Source: Alphaproteobacteria bacterium (GTDB taxonomy: Bacteria > Pseudomonadota > Alphaproteobacteria > Rhizobiales > Xanthobacteraceae). Taken from it: a stretch of 51,014 nt of DNA. The stretch's first letter is position 1, and every line of letters begins with the position of its first letter. The notes under the pieces were generated by a model. The model was given only the letters and a program-made list of their open reading frames with translations. It did no database searches and was not told the DNA's origin. This document shows, in pieces, positions 1-6,967 of this stretch. The translations under genes and the position numbers were made by a program. The stretch spans positions 1 to 51,014 of the forward strand of contig VAZG01000207.1 in assembly GCA_005885285.1 (NCBI GenBank), read 5' to 3'.

Positions 1-363
1 GCCGCCGATCATGCCCGTGATATCGCCGCCGCCATAGCCGCCGGGGATTCCGTCGCCACCGAGGCCGGGCGGAATCACGCCGCCATAACCGCCGCCACCC
101 ATCATTCCGCCGAAGCCGCCGCCGCTGCCGTCCATCATGCCGCTCATCATCGGTCCCATGGTCTGCATCAGCATGGCGAAACGGCGCTTGCCCATTTTCG
201 CCTTCATCATCTCCAGCATGGGCGCCATCTGGGTCATCATGTCGCCGTCGCCACCCCCGCCGCCGCCAAAGCCTGCGAATTGGGCTTTCGCCGGCGCGCT
301 TGTCAGGGTGAACAGCAACAGCACCGTGGCTGCCTGGCAAATGACCTTGTCCGCACCCGTCAT
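1..363 (-). CDS. Gly/Met-rich exported protein, C-terminus beyond the window
   Basis: Reading frame open from an ATG at 363-361 to the window edge, at least 121 residues, no stop seen. Residues 1-28 form a signal peptide (basic start, hydrophobic ATVLLLFTLTSAP, AKAQ cleavage site). The mature part opens with a run of six glycines, then a short amphipathic Met-rich stretch (MMTQMAPMLEMMKAKMGK, about residues 42-59), then alternating Gly-rich and Met-rich blocks (GGGFGGMMGGGGYGG). A Shine-Dalgarno-like AGGAGCTG lies just upstream. I do not recognise a family. Low-complexity Gly/Met composition could suit metal binding or a surface role, but that is a guess. It is the last visible gene of a minus-strand series beginning at 2830. 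Confidence 0.6.
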   Translation of the reverse strand, partial: MTGADKVICQAATVLLLFTLTSAPAKAQFAGFGGGGGGDGDMMTQMAPMLEMMKAKMGKRRFAMLMQTMGPMMSGMMDGSGGGFGGMMGGGGYGGVIPPGLGGDGIPGGYGGGDITGMIGG

Positions 364-461
364 GATCAGCTCCTCGCGTGCGTAGCGCCGCGGAAAGCGG
401 CACAGTCCGGACGCACCCGAAAGAGGGTAGAGATGGCAGCCTGCGGCTTCCGTGAGAAAGA

Positions 462-875
462 TCACATTTGCGCGCTGACCGGCGTTATCAGCAACGCCTT
501 CTGCATCGCAGCCGCGGCCTGATCCATCTGGCCGTCGATGTACGGCGCGATTTCGTGCGGCAGCACATCGACGATCCAGATCAGGCGGCAGCAATCCTTG
601 CCGTCGGCGATCACCTGCACCGAGGCGCTGTGCTGTTTGATCCGCTCGCTGATCACGGCATAAACCAGCCGCCGCTTTGCGTCGTCGCAGTCGACCAACA
701 GTTCGCGCGCCACCGTGCCATTGGCGAAGGAGACGATGCGCGCCTGGCCCTCGAGATGTGTGTCGAGCACGAAGCCCGGCACCAGCCGCGTATGCAGCGC
801 GCCAAAATCGCGCACCGCGTCCCAGACGTGGTCGGCGGGCGCTTCGATTGGAATGGTCTTGTGAATGGATGCCAT
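462..875 (-). CDS. SRPBCC (START/Bet v1-like) family protein
   Basis: 137 residues from the ATG at 875. The frame stays open further upstream, but that extension only translates the palindromic repeat at 904-984, so I reject the longer start. The opening IHKTIPIEAPADHVWDAVRD is the usual first strand and helix of the SRPBCC fold (polyketide cyclase / Bet v1-like), which binds hydrophobic ligands in a central cavity. The C-terminal helix DQAAAAMQKALL closes the cavity. No signal peptide, so cytoplasmic. The ligand cannot be read from sequence. It lies downstream of the VOC gene on the same strand, separated from it by the repeat. Confidence 0.8.
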   Translation of the reverse strand: MASIHKTIPIEAPADHVWDAVRDFGALHTRLVPGFVLDTHLEGQARIVSFANGTVARELLVDCDDAKRRLVYAVISERIKQHSASVQVIADGKDCCRLIWIVDVLPHEIAPYIDGQMDQAAAAMQKALLITPVSAQM

Positions 876-903
876 GAGGGTGGTCCTAAGTTTTGGAATT
901 GCT

Positions 904-984
904 GTCATTCCGGGATGCTCCGAAGGACCAGACCCGGAATCTCGAGATTTCCGGGTTCGCGTCTTTGACGCGCCCCGGAATGAC
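904..984. repeat. Palindromic repeat, GTCATTCCGGG family, copy 1
   Basis: Outer arms GTCATTCCGGG (904-914) and CCCGGAATGAC (974-984) are inverted copies. Inner pairs around CCCGGAATCTCGAGATTTCCGGG form a second hairpin. Closely similar copies lie at 11301-11381 and 45266-45389. It sits between the VOC and SRPBCC genes. Confidence 0.85.
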
Positions 985-988
985 GTCA

Positions 989-1348
989 TCACGTACACAC
1001 CGCCTCGACATTGTTGCCGTCGGGATCGATCAGGAACGCGGCATAATAGGTCGGGCTGTAATCGGTCCGTGGACCCGCGCCGCCGTTGTCACGGCCGCCG
1101 GCCTTGATGCCCTCGGTGTGAAATTTCCTGATCGCGGCGTGGTCGGGCGCGCGGAACGCGACATGTGCGCCTTCGCTCTTTGGCCCCTTGTGCAAATAAA
1201 GCCACAGCGCCGGTTCGCCCTTTGGCCCGAAGCCCGCGCCATTGTCATCGCGCGAGCACAGGACATAACCGAGCGGCGCGAGAGCAGCCGAGTAGAAGCG
1301 CACGCTGGCATCGAGATTGCCGACTTTTATTCCGATGTGGTCGTACAT
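989..1348 (-). CDS. VOC family protein (glyoxalase/bleomycin-resistance fold)
   Basis: 119 residues, ATG at 1348 with GGAGA upstream. The vicinal oxygen chelate fold is visible as two beta-alpha-beta-beta-beta halves: YDHIGIKVGNLDASVRFYSA at the start and the closing FLIDPDGNNVEAV. Likely metal ligands are His4, His62 (GAHVAF) and Glu115 (NNVEAV). Family members isomerise or cleave small carbonyl compounds or bind drugs; the substrate is unknown here. It follows the AraC regulator gene by 56 nt on the same strand and may be co-transcribed. Confidence 0.85.
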   Translation of the reverse strand: MYDHIGIKVGNLDASVRFYSAALAPLGYVLCSRDDNGAGFGPKGEPALWLYLHKGPKSEGAHVAFRAPDHAAIRKFHTEGIKAGGRDNGGAGPRTDYSPTYYAAFLIDPDGNNVEAVCT

Positions 1349-1404
1349 GAGGGTCTCCAGTTGAAACGCGCGTTTCCATCCGCGCGGACTGGAGACGACC
1401 CTAG

Positions 1405-2244
1405 TCAGTGAAGGGCAAGCCGTTCTTGGAGAATCTTGCGCTTGCCGCGCGAGGCCTGCCGGAACTTGCGCGGCGAGACGCCGGCGGCGCGATGGAAAGT
1501 GCGGACGAAATTGGAAAGGTCGCCAAAGCCGACGTCATAGGCGATATCGGTGATGGAGCGTTCCTCGTCGGCGAGATGCCGCGCCGCGTGGCGCAGCCGC
1601 GAGCGCACCAGGTATTGGTGCGGGGTGACGCCGAGCACGCTGGAAAACAGCCGCAGGAAATGAAACGGGCTGACGCCGGCCTGCTCAGCCGCGTGCTCCA
1701 GGTCGATCTCGTTCTGCGAATGCGCATCGATCCACAGTGCGGTTTCCACCGCACGGCGGCGGTCCCGCGACGTCGCGGGCGCCGCCTTGGGCGATCGAGC
1801 GGACACCACCTCGACAAAGCGGCTGGCAAAAAACTGCCCGATCTCGTCGAGCCCGACATCGCTTTTTCCCTCAGCCGCGGCCTGCGCCAGTTCGCCCAGT
1901 ACCATCAATTCGGGCAGGGGCGGCATCGCGCCGACCTGCCAGAACTCAGGCGGCGCGCCGATTGCTTCCACCAGGTCCTCGTTAAGGAAAAACGACAGGC
2001 ACTCATCGCCGCAGGTGTGGTCGTGGGTGCAGACATATTCGTCACCGGGATGGCCGACCAGCACCGATCCCGCCACCAGTTCGAAGAAGTGCCCGCGGCT
2101 GTGGCAGCCGAAGCTGCCCTTGCGCACGTAGGACACCGAATGACAGTGGTGCCATTCCGCGAACGGCCGGTCGCCTGGGGCCGCCGAACAGCGGAAGTCC
2201 GACACCGCAATGGATGGGCGTTGCAGTAGCGTCGTGGCGCTCAT
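1405..2244 (-). CDS. AraC family transcriptional regulator with Cys/His-rich cupin domain
   Basis: 279 residues. Start taken at the ATG at 2244, 10 nt after the ogt-like gene; the open frame reaches 2391 but that part overlaps ogt. The N-terminal half (about 15-110) is cupin-like and holds a cluster Cys72-x-His74-x-His76-x-Cys78-x3-Cys82, plus HHCH at 32-35. The C-terminal 100 residues form the double helix-turn-helix: [16 protein letters not shown] then [20 protein letters not shown]. Such proteins activate nearby promoters when a ligand binds the N-terminal domain. Pairing with an alkyl-transferase gene recalls Ada systems, but the Cys pattern is not the Ada zinc domain as I know it, and I infer no chemistry. 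Confidence 0.88.
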   Translation of the reverse strand: MSATTLLQRPSIAVSDFRCSAAPGDRPFAEWHHCHSVSYVRKGSFGCHSRGHFFELVAGSVLVGHPGDEYVCTHDHTCGDECLSFFLNEDLVEAIGAPPEFWQVGAMPPLPELMVLGELAQAAAEGKSDVGLDEIGQFFASRFVEVVSARSPKAAPATSRDRRRAVETALWIDAHSQNEIDLEHAAEQAGVSPFHFLRLFSSVLGVTPHQYLVRSRLRHAARHLADEERSITDIAYDVGFGDLSNFVRTFHRAAGVSPRKFRQASRGKRKILQERLALH

Positions 2245-2254
2245 GCCGGCAAAT

Positions 2255-2830
2255 CTAGTTATGCGGGCGCGGCGGGGCAACCGGGAGCAATGCGTCGAAC
2301 AGGGTCTTGTTGCGGGCAGGATGGGCACCCTCGATCGACAGCAAATGGCGCTTTGAGATGGTTCCGCCGTGCGGTGAAATCTGATCCCCATAATCGCCTG
2401 CTTCCAGCACGCGATGGCAGGGCACGATGATCATGAATGGATTCTTGGCAATCGCCTGCGCCACCGAACGCGCAGCGCTCGGAGCCCCCAGGCGCGTCGC
2501 GATGTCGCCATAGGTGCGGGTTTCTCCGCGCGGCACCAAGCGCGTGAGCTCGTAAACGCGCTGGTTGAAGATGTGGATGCCGCGCATGTCGAGGGTGACG
2601 TCGTTAAAATCGCCTGCCGCACCGCGCAACAGCGTGGCGATGGCCTCGATCGCGATCTCGGTATTGATCGGCGGGCGGGTTTCGCGCGCCTCGGGGTAGA
2701 GCTGATACACGCGCCGGCGGGTGTCGATCTCCCGCGCCTCGGGCAGGTGCACGCCGACGATGCCGGCATCGCTCCAGACGATCGCGCTGCGGCCGATTGC
2801 CGTGTCGAATATTGTGTAGCCACGCCCCAT
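2255..2830 (-). CDS. ogt: Methylated-DNA--protein-cysteine S-methyltransferase (Ogt type)
   Basis: 191 residues from the ATG at 2830 (GGGTGG six bases upstream); an in-frame ATG at 2857 is an alternative. Repairs O6-alkylguanine by irreversible transfer of the alkyl group to its own cysteine. The active-site motif PCHRVL is present. It is preceded by the DNA-binding segment [20 protein letters not shown] with the arginine finger and the wing [13 protein letters not shown]. The N-terminal ribonuclease-like domain covers about residues 1-85. It is the first gene of a minus-strand unit with the AraC regulator 10 nt downstream, which suggests alkylation response. Confidence 0.92.
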   Translation of the reverse strand: MGRGYTIFDTAIGRSAIVWSDAGIVGVHLPEAREIDTRRRVYQLYPEARETRPPINTEIAIEAIATLLRGAAGDFNDVTLDMRGIHIFNQRVYELTRLVPRGETRTYGDIATRLGAPSAARSVAQAIAKNPFMIIVPCHRVLEAGDYGDQISPHGGTISKRHLLSIEGAHPARNKTLFDALLPVAPPRPHN

Positions 2831-2954
2831 GACGCCACCCAGCCCCAAAAGCATCATAACACCGTCACAAACGGCCGCACCTGGAATCTTCGGGTTCGGT
2901 TAAGGGCGGCCGGAAGGTGTCGCTCGGGTGCCGGCGAGACGTCACCAACCGGGC

Positions 2955-2983
2955 TTGGCGGAACGCGCCGTCTCGGCTAATCA
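2955..2983 (+). promoter_or_regulatory. Possible sigma-70 promoter of tRNA-Gly
   Basis: TTGGCG (2955-2960) and TAATCA (2978-2983) with a 17-nt spacer, 13 nt before the first tRNA base. The -10 match is weak; the position supports it more than the sequence does. Confidence 0.25.
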
Positions 2984-2995
2984 AGAGCGGAGTAA

Positions 2996-3069
2996 GCGGG
3001 CGTAGTTCAATGGCAGAACGGCAGCTTCCCAAGCTGCATACGAGGGTTCGATTCCCTTCGCCCGCTCCA
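2996..3069 (+). tRNA. tRNA-Gly, anticodon CCC
   Basis: Acceptor arm GCGGGCG pairs with CGCCCGC. The D-arm GTTCAATGGCAGAAC, anticodon stem GCAGC/GCTGC with loop TTCCCAA (anticodon CCC), T-loop GGTTCGATTCC and an encoded CCA end are all visible. It reads GGG glycine codons. Stand-alone gene on the plus strand between divergent protein genes. Confidence 0.97.
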
Positions 3070-3093
3070 ATTTTCTCGCAACCATTGCAGATC

Positions 3094-3209
3094 GTAGGGC
3101 GGGTCAGCCGTGCCCAGCACGCGGTGCTTGCACGAGCGGAGCTGCAAGGCGTAACCCGCCGCTGCTGTTCAAAGGTGGCGGATTACGCTCTTCGCTAATC
3201 CGCCACTAC
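3094..3209. repeat. Palindromic repeat, GTAGGGCGGGTTA family, copy 1
   Basis: Starts GTAGGGCGGGT and contains GGCGTAACCCGCC, GGCGGATTACGC and CTAATCCGCC, ending CCACTAC. These alternating inverted segments form nested hairpins. The same family, in a shorter and cleaner form, is at 39320-39405. It lies directly behind the tRNA gene. Confidence 0.75.
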
Positions 3210-3220
3210 GCTGCCGCATC

Positions 3221-3586
3221 TCACGCGCCCTGCGGCACCTGATCCAAAAATCCGGTGATGCTGCGGATTCGTCCATCTTTCAGCTCGGCGAAATCCGTGC
3301 CTTTGATCGGGCTGTCGGCGCCATCGGGGCCGAGGCCCCAGGAGAAGCGGACGTGCTCGCCAAAGCCATTGGGCTCGCCGATCAGCTTGAATTTGAACTC
3401 CGGGAACCGCTGCTGGACGCCGGCGATCAGGGCGTCGACGCCGTCAAGGCCGTCGCCGGTCATCAGGGGATCGACGTATTTCGCGTCACTGGTCCAGTGG
3501 GTCGCGAGCATCTCCCGCCTTCGGCTCGGCGTTCGCTCGTTCCACAGTTCGATATAGCCGCGGGCAACTTTGTTGATGTCGGTCAT
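3221..3586 (-). CDS. NTF2-like / SnoaL-like ester cyclase family protein
   Basis: 121 residues. The ATG at 3586 is chosen because AAAGGAGG sits seven bases upstream; the longer open frame to 3628 has no such signal. The cone-shaped NTF2 fold is suggested by VARGYIELWNERTPSRRREM, the segment YVDPLMTGDGLDGVDALIAG and the last strand GRIRSITGFLDQVP. Family members are small-molecule isomerases, cyclases or binding proteins; no catalytic residue can be named with confidence. Nothing in its neighbours fixes a role. A second unrelated NTF2-like gene is at 35727. Confidence 0.78.
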   Translation of the reverse strand: MTDINKVARGYIELWNERTPSRRREMLATHWTSDAKYVDPLMTGDGLDGVDALIAGVQQRFPEFKFKLIGEPNGFGEHVRFSWGLGPDGADSPIKGTDFAELKDGRIRSITGFLDQVPQGA

Positions 3587-3680
3587 GTTGGTCCTCCTTT
3601 GATGCCGCCGGATTGAACGGCTGACCAACTATCGAAGCTTGGGACGGCCAAATCGATTACCTCGGAGGTTAAGCCTTGTG

Positions 3681-4001
3681 CTACGGCTCGATCTTGAGCA
3701 CAGCCTTCATGTTGGGATGGAAGCGGCAATAATAGTCGACCGTCCCGGCCTTCTTCAAAACCAGGGTGCCGGTCGTGTTCGGCGGCAACATCACGTCCCA
3801 GTCGCCGTTGCGCGCCGTCGCGGTGTGCGCGACAATGTCCTTGTTGATCCATTCGATGGTGTCGCCGATCTTGGCCGAAGCCTCAGCCGGCAAGATCGCA
3901 AGGTTTTCCATCGTGATCTGAATGGTTGCGGCTTGCGCCGAGATGGACTGCGCTACAAGCGCCAGGGCCGTCAGGGCAGCGAGAATCCATCTCGGCGTCA
4001 C
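3681..4001 (-). CDS. Exported cupredoxin (plastocyanin/amicyanin-like blue copper protein)
   Basis: 106 residues, GTG start at 4001, 11 nt after the DUF4142 gene; AAGG overlapping that gene's stop serves as ribosome site. Residues 1-24 are a signal peptide ending AQA. Type 1 copper ligands fit His59 (VAHTA), Cys92, His95 and Met98 in YYCRFHPNM. The short C-x2-H-x2-M loop is the amicyanin-like arrangement. It probably carries electrons or copper in the periplasm. Co-transcription with the DUF4142 gene from the ECF-type element at 4597-4626 is inferred. Confidence 0.9.
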   Translation of the reverse strand: MTPRWILAALTALALVAQSISAQAATIQITMENLAILPAEASAKIGDTIEWINKDIVAHTATARNGDWDVMLPPNTTGTLVLKKAGTVDYYCRFHPNMKAVLKIEP

Positions 4002-4012
4002 GCGCGGGCGCC

Positions 4013-4537
4013 TTACTTCAGGCTGGCCGCGACTTGTTCGGCATGCTGCTCGTGGCCCTGGAATATTTTCAGGCCGGTCTGCAGCAGGTTCTTCAGCTCC
4101 GGATTGCTGGCGCTGGGAATGAGCTGCGTCTCCAGCGCGTTATCGACCGCCTTGTGGTAAGCGACTTCGTTGTCGACGTAGGCCTTGTCGAACGCGGCGC
4201 CCTTCAGCTTGCCGAGCTCGGCGAGCTTGTCAGCGGCATTCTTCGATAGCGTGCGGCTGGTGTCGTTATCTTCGGGCTTGACCTTGAGCTTCTTCACCAG
4301 GTCCAGCGCCTGCTTATTCACGGCTTCATGGTCGCGCACCATGTCTTGTGCGAACGCCTTGACCTCCTTGTTGCGGGTCTTGTTCAGCGCCTGCTTTGCC
4401 GCCTTGATATCGATCACGCCGGCGGTGTAGGCGATATGCGCGATCTGCGGATCGGTCGGCTTCGCCCCTTGTGCAAGGGCGGCGCTGCTCAACAGGCTTA
4501 CCGCGGCGATCGCCGCACTTAGTCGAACGAACATCAT
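4013..4537 (-). CDS. DUF4142 exported ferritin-like helical protein
   Basis: 174 residues from the ATG at 4537, with AGGAG six bases upstream; an ATG follows immediately at 4534. Signal peptide residues 1-22 (AAIAAVSLLSSAALAQG). The mature protein is a four-helix bundle of the DUF4142 type: AYTAGVIDIKAAKQAL, EVKAFAQDMVRDHEAVNKQ, AFDKAYVDNEVAYHKAVD and LLQTGLKIFQGHEQHAEQV, with the His/Glu pairs typical of the family. The molecular role of DUF4142 is not established; the fold resembles ferritin-like metal proteins. The neighbouring cupredoxin and ECF sigma gene suggest an envelope stress or metal/redox response. Confidence 0.9.
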   Translation of the reverse strand: MMFVRLSAAIAAVSLLSSAALAQGAKPTDPQIAHIAYTAGVIDIKAAKQALNKTRNKEVKAFAQDMVRDHEAVNKQALDLVKKLKVKPEDNDTSRTLSKNAADKLAELGKLKGAAFDKAYVDNEVAYHKAVDNALETQLIPSASNPELKNLLQTGLKIFQGHEQHAEQVAASLK

Positions 4538-4596
4538 TTGACACTCCTGTGGCGCCCGGCCTTGGGGCCGCCGGGGCGTTGCTGGTTGCACAGGAG

Positions 4597-4626
4597 ATTG
4601 GATGACGCAGGGACGCGGAGGTTCCC
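4597..4626 (-). promoter_or_regulatory. ECF-type promoter element before the DUF4142-cupredoxin pair
   Basis: On the minus strand: GGGAACCT, 14 nt, CATCCAAT, i.e. GGAAC-N16-CATC. The element at 5385-5414 has identical ends (GGGAACCT and CATCCAAT) at exactly the same spacing, while the middle differs. It lies right behind the sigma stop codon (4631), 60 nt before the DUF4142 start. GGAAC is the usual -35 of ECF sigma promoters. Confidence 0.6.
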
Positions 4627-4630
4627 AAGA

Positions 4631-5317
4631 TTATGCGCGAAAACCTAGCCGCCTCAGCACCGTTTCGGTCAGGCGCTCGCAGCGTTTTCCGGCAAACGGA
4701 AATGCCTCCATGATGAGGGGTCCGATTTTCTTCTCGACGTTGTCGCGCAGCAGGTTGCGGGCGCGGTGCAGCCGCGTCTTCACGGTTTCCGGCTTCAGCC
4801 CCAAAATCTCCGCCGTCTCCTCGACATTCATCCCTTCGATCACCCGGGTGATGAAGACGAGACGAAATCCCTCCGGCAATTCGTCGATAGCCTGTTCGAC
4901 CACGCGCTGGATTTCGCGTTGGGCCATCGATTTTTCCGGGTCTGTCGATACAAGGGGAAACTGGATGATCTGGGCTTCAAGCGCGCCCTCTGGCAGAGAG
5001 GACCATTCGACCCCCGGCCGCCGGCGGCGCAACCGGCCGAGCGCCTCATTCATCGCGATCCGCGCGAGCCACGTTGCAAGGCTGGAGTCGCCGCGAAAAT
5101 CCTCCAGATGCGTGAACGCGCGGACATAGGTCTCCTGCACCACGTCCTCGGCTTCCCCGTCATTGCGCAGGATGCCGCGGGCGAGCCGGTAGAGTTTTCG
5201 ATTGTTCGCCGTGATGATGGCGCGAACCGCAGCCTCGTCGCGCCCAAGGGCGCGCCGGACCAATTCGGCGTCGCCGCCTGCGGCGGCGGTGATTTGGGGG
5301 GCCTGAGCCTGGCGCAT
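4631..5317 (-). CDS. ECF-family RNA polymerase sigma factor
   Basis: 228 residues, ATG at 5317. Region 2 spans about 25-100: LYRLARGILRNDGEAEDVVQ (helix 2.1-2.2) and FRGDSSLATWLARIAMNEAL (2.3-2.4). Region 4 spans about 133-190: IDELPEGFRLVFITRVIEGM then LKPETVKTRLHRAR as recognition helix. The tail has FAGKRCERLTETVLRRLGF, a Cys-containing extension that I associate with some ECF groups. No anti-sigma gene is adjacent. Promoter-like elements sit before it (5341-5365), behind it (4597-4626) and before the divergent DUF2231 gene (5385-5414), so it may control its own neighbourhood. Confidence 0.93.
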   Translation of the reverse strand: MRQAQAPQITAAAGGDAELVRRALGRDEAAVRAIITANNRKLYRLARGILRNDGEAEDVVQETYVRAFTHLEDFRGDSSLATWLARIAMNEALGRLRRRRPGVEWSSLPEGALEAQIIQFPLVSTDPEKSMAQREIQRVVEQAIDELPEGFRLVFITRVIEGMNVEETAEILGLKPETVKTRLHRARNLLRDNVEKKIGPLIMEAFPFAGKRCERLTETVLRRLGFRA

Positions 5318-5340
5318 GGCGGATCACTTTCGCTCTGACC

Positions 5341-5365
5341 AACGACGGCTGACAGTCGGTGTTCC
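5341..5365 (-). promoter_or_regulatory. ECF/EcfG-type promoter element of the sigma gene
   Basis: On the minus strand GGAAC (5365-5361), 16 nt, CGTT (5344-5341). This matches the GGAAC-N16/17-CGTT consensus known for the alphaproteobacterial general stress sigma EcfG. It ends 23 nt before the sigma start codon. It differs at -10 from the two CATC elements nearby, so EcfG control and autoregulation are both possible. Confidence 0.55.
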
Positions 5366-5384
5366 AACCTCCAATGTAAAGGTC

Positions 5385-5414
5385 GGGAACCTATTTGCCT
5401 CCGGCGCATCCAAT
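5385..5414 (+). promoter_or_regulatory. ECF-type promoter element of the DUF2231 gene
   Basis: GGGAACCT, 14 nt, CATCCAAT on the plus strand, 35 nt before the ATG at 5450. Its ends and spacing are identical to the element at 4597-4626. It is divergent from the sigma promoter at 5341-5365, separated by 19 nt. Confidence 0.6.
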
Positions 5415-5449
5415 GAACAGAAGTTGGGCGGGCTTTACGGAGGAATCCC

Positions 5450-5902
5450 ATGCCAAACCCCAGATCGACTGCACAAATCGCCGGACATCCAATCCATCCA
5501 ATGGTTATTCCGTTTCCGATCGCATGTTTCGTTCTAGCCCTGGTTTCGGATCTAGCCTTTTGGAAAACGTCCAACGACTTTTGGGCGACCGCGTCCCTGT
5601 GGCTGTTGGGGATAGGCCTGATCATGGCTGCTGTGGCGGCCGTGATGGGCCTTATTGACGTATCGGCGGACCAGCAAATCCGCAATCTCTCGGACGCGTG
5701 GCTGCACGCGGGAGGCAACGTCGTTGCCGTGGTGATCGAACTCTATAACTGGTACTCGCGCTACGAGCATGGAAACACCGCCATTCTCCCAACTGGCCTG
5801 ATCCTGTCGCTTGTCGTGGTTCTGATTCTGCTTTTCACCGGCTGGAAGGGCTGGGAAATGGTCTATCGTCATCGCGTCGGTGTCGTCGATCAGCCTCACT
5901 GA
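5450..5902 (+). CDS. DUF2231 integral membrane protein
   Basis: 150 residues, ATG at 5450 with GGAGGAAT upstream. Begins with the family's IAGHPIHPMVIPFPIACF motif. It then has four membrane segments: about 17-35, 46-68 (LWLLGIGLIMAAVAAVMGLI), 85-98 and 114-132 (LILSLVVVLILLFTGW). DUF2231 proteins are inner-membrane proteins of unknown function; the paired HP residues near the membrane could bind metal or haem, which is inference. Transcribed divergently from the ECF sigma gene with a matching promoter element, so it is a probable member of its regulon. Confidence 0.88.
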   Translation: MPNPRSTAQIAGHPIHPMVIPFPIACFVLALVSDLAFWKTSNDFWATASLWLLGIGLIMAAVAAVMGLIDVSADQQIRNLSDAWLHAGGNVVAVVIELYNWYSRYEHGNTAILPTGLILSLVVVLILLFTGWKGWEMVYRHRVGVVDQPH

Positions 5903-6013
5903 GAGCCGCGCCTGCGTCCGTCAGCCGCAGGTGGCGTCTGGCGAGCGAATTGCTGTGATGCGCCGCGGATCGAGGCGGAAAGGAACGCCGCCCGCGCTGC
6001 GTGAACGCGCGCA

Positions 6014-6967
6014 TCACGGAAACCGCTTGAAAAAATCCCAGATGATCTCGGCGCCGTCGATGTCGTGATTTTGCGGACCCAACAGCAAGTCCACCACGCG
6101 CGGAAAGCGCGCATCGGGAAAACCGCCAGGCATGCGGTGGCCTCCATCATTGACGCGGTAGAGCACAACATCGCGCCCGGGCGGGCAATTCGAAGAGATC
6201 CGCGTCACCGTGGTCCGGTCGGCCTTGTCGCGGTCCTCGAGATCGGAGACGCCAGCGTCCTTTGTTTCGCAAGCGTTGGCGCGCCGCCAGAACTCGAGCG
6301 TCTTTTCGGTCGGCCAGAAGCCGTCGACCGCAAAGCGGCTGGTGCCGCGGCCACCTTGATAGGGAATAAGCGGATCGGCGGTGCCGTTCATCATCAGAAA
6401 CGGCACCGGGCGGGAGGGATGGCAGGCATCGGCGGCTTCATCGGTGAGGTTGATGATGACGCTGGCGGCGGCCGCGAACAGATCGGCGCGCACGCAGGTC
6501 ATCGCCATCGTCATGGCCCCGCCGTTGGAGAGCCCGGTGACATAGAGGCGCTTGGGGTCGGCGACCCCATCGGCAACGAATTCCTCGGCGAGCTTGACGA
6601 TAAAGGCGGCGTCGTCGGTGCCGTCAGGCGGCAGGCGGCCGCCGCGCTTGTGGCTTGGCCGAAGATCGGCCCAGGCGCGATTGAGCCCATCCGGAAACAC
6701 GACGCCGAAATGTTCGCGTTTGGCAACTTGCGGCCAGGAGGTGCGGTCCGCCATGTCGGCGCCGGTCTGGGTGTTGCCGTGCAGCACGATGACCAGCGGC
6801 GCGGGTTGGGTGTCCGGAAGCTGCGCCGTGAAGGTTCGCGTCACGCCGCCGACGTCGAGGGTTTCTGCCTGCGCGGGAGTAGCGCAGCAGATCAGCGCCG
6901 CCATAGAGGCGAGCCCGATCGGGCACAGCCCTCGTTTCACCGTTTCGCCCTCTGCTTTCTTGATCAC
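6014..6967 (-). CDS. Exported PHB-depolymerase/feruloyl-esterase-like hydrolase (LpqC type)
   Basis: 317 residues. GTG start at 6967 overlaps the TGA of the upstream dehydrogenase (GTGA), so translation is probably coupled. Signal peptide about 1-34, ending AQA. Alpha/beta hydrolase: oxyanion strand VIVLHGNTQTG (60-69), nucleophile Ser148 in GLSNGG, and a conserved end with DGGHRMPGG supplying the His. Family members release acids from esters of plant phenolics or cleave short-chain polyhydroxybutyrate; the substrate here is open. Acts in the periplasm or outside. Confidence 0.88.
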   Translation of the reverse strand: MIKKAEGETVKRGLCPIGLASMAALICCATPAQAETLDVGGVTRTFTAQLPDTQPAPLVIVLHGNTQTGADMADRTSWPQVAKREHFGVVFPDGLNRAWADLRPSHKRGGRLPPDGTDDAAFIVKLAEEFVADGVADPKRLYVTGLSNGGAMTMAMTCVRADLFAAAASVIINLTDEAADACHPSRPVPFLMMNGTADPLIPYQGGRGTSRFAVDGFWPTEKTLEFWRRANACETKDAGVSDLEDRDKADRTTVTRISSNCPPGRDVVLYRVNDGGHRMPGGFPDARFPRVVDLLLGPQNHDIDGAEIIWDFFKRFP

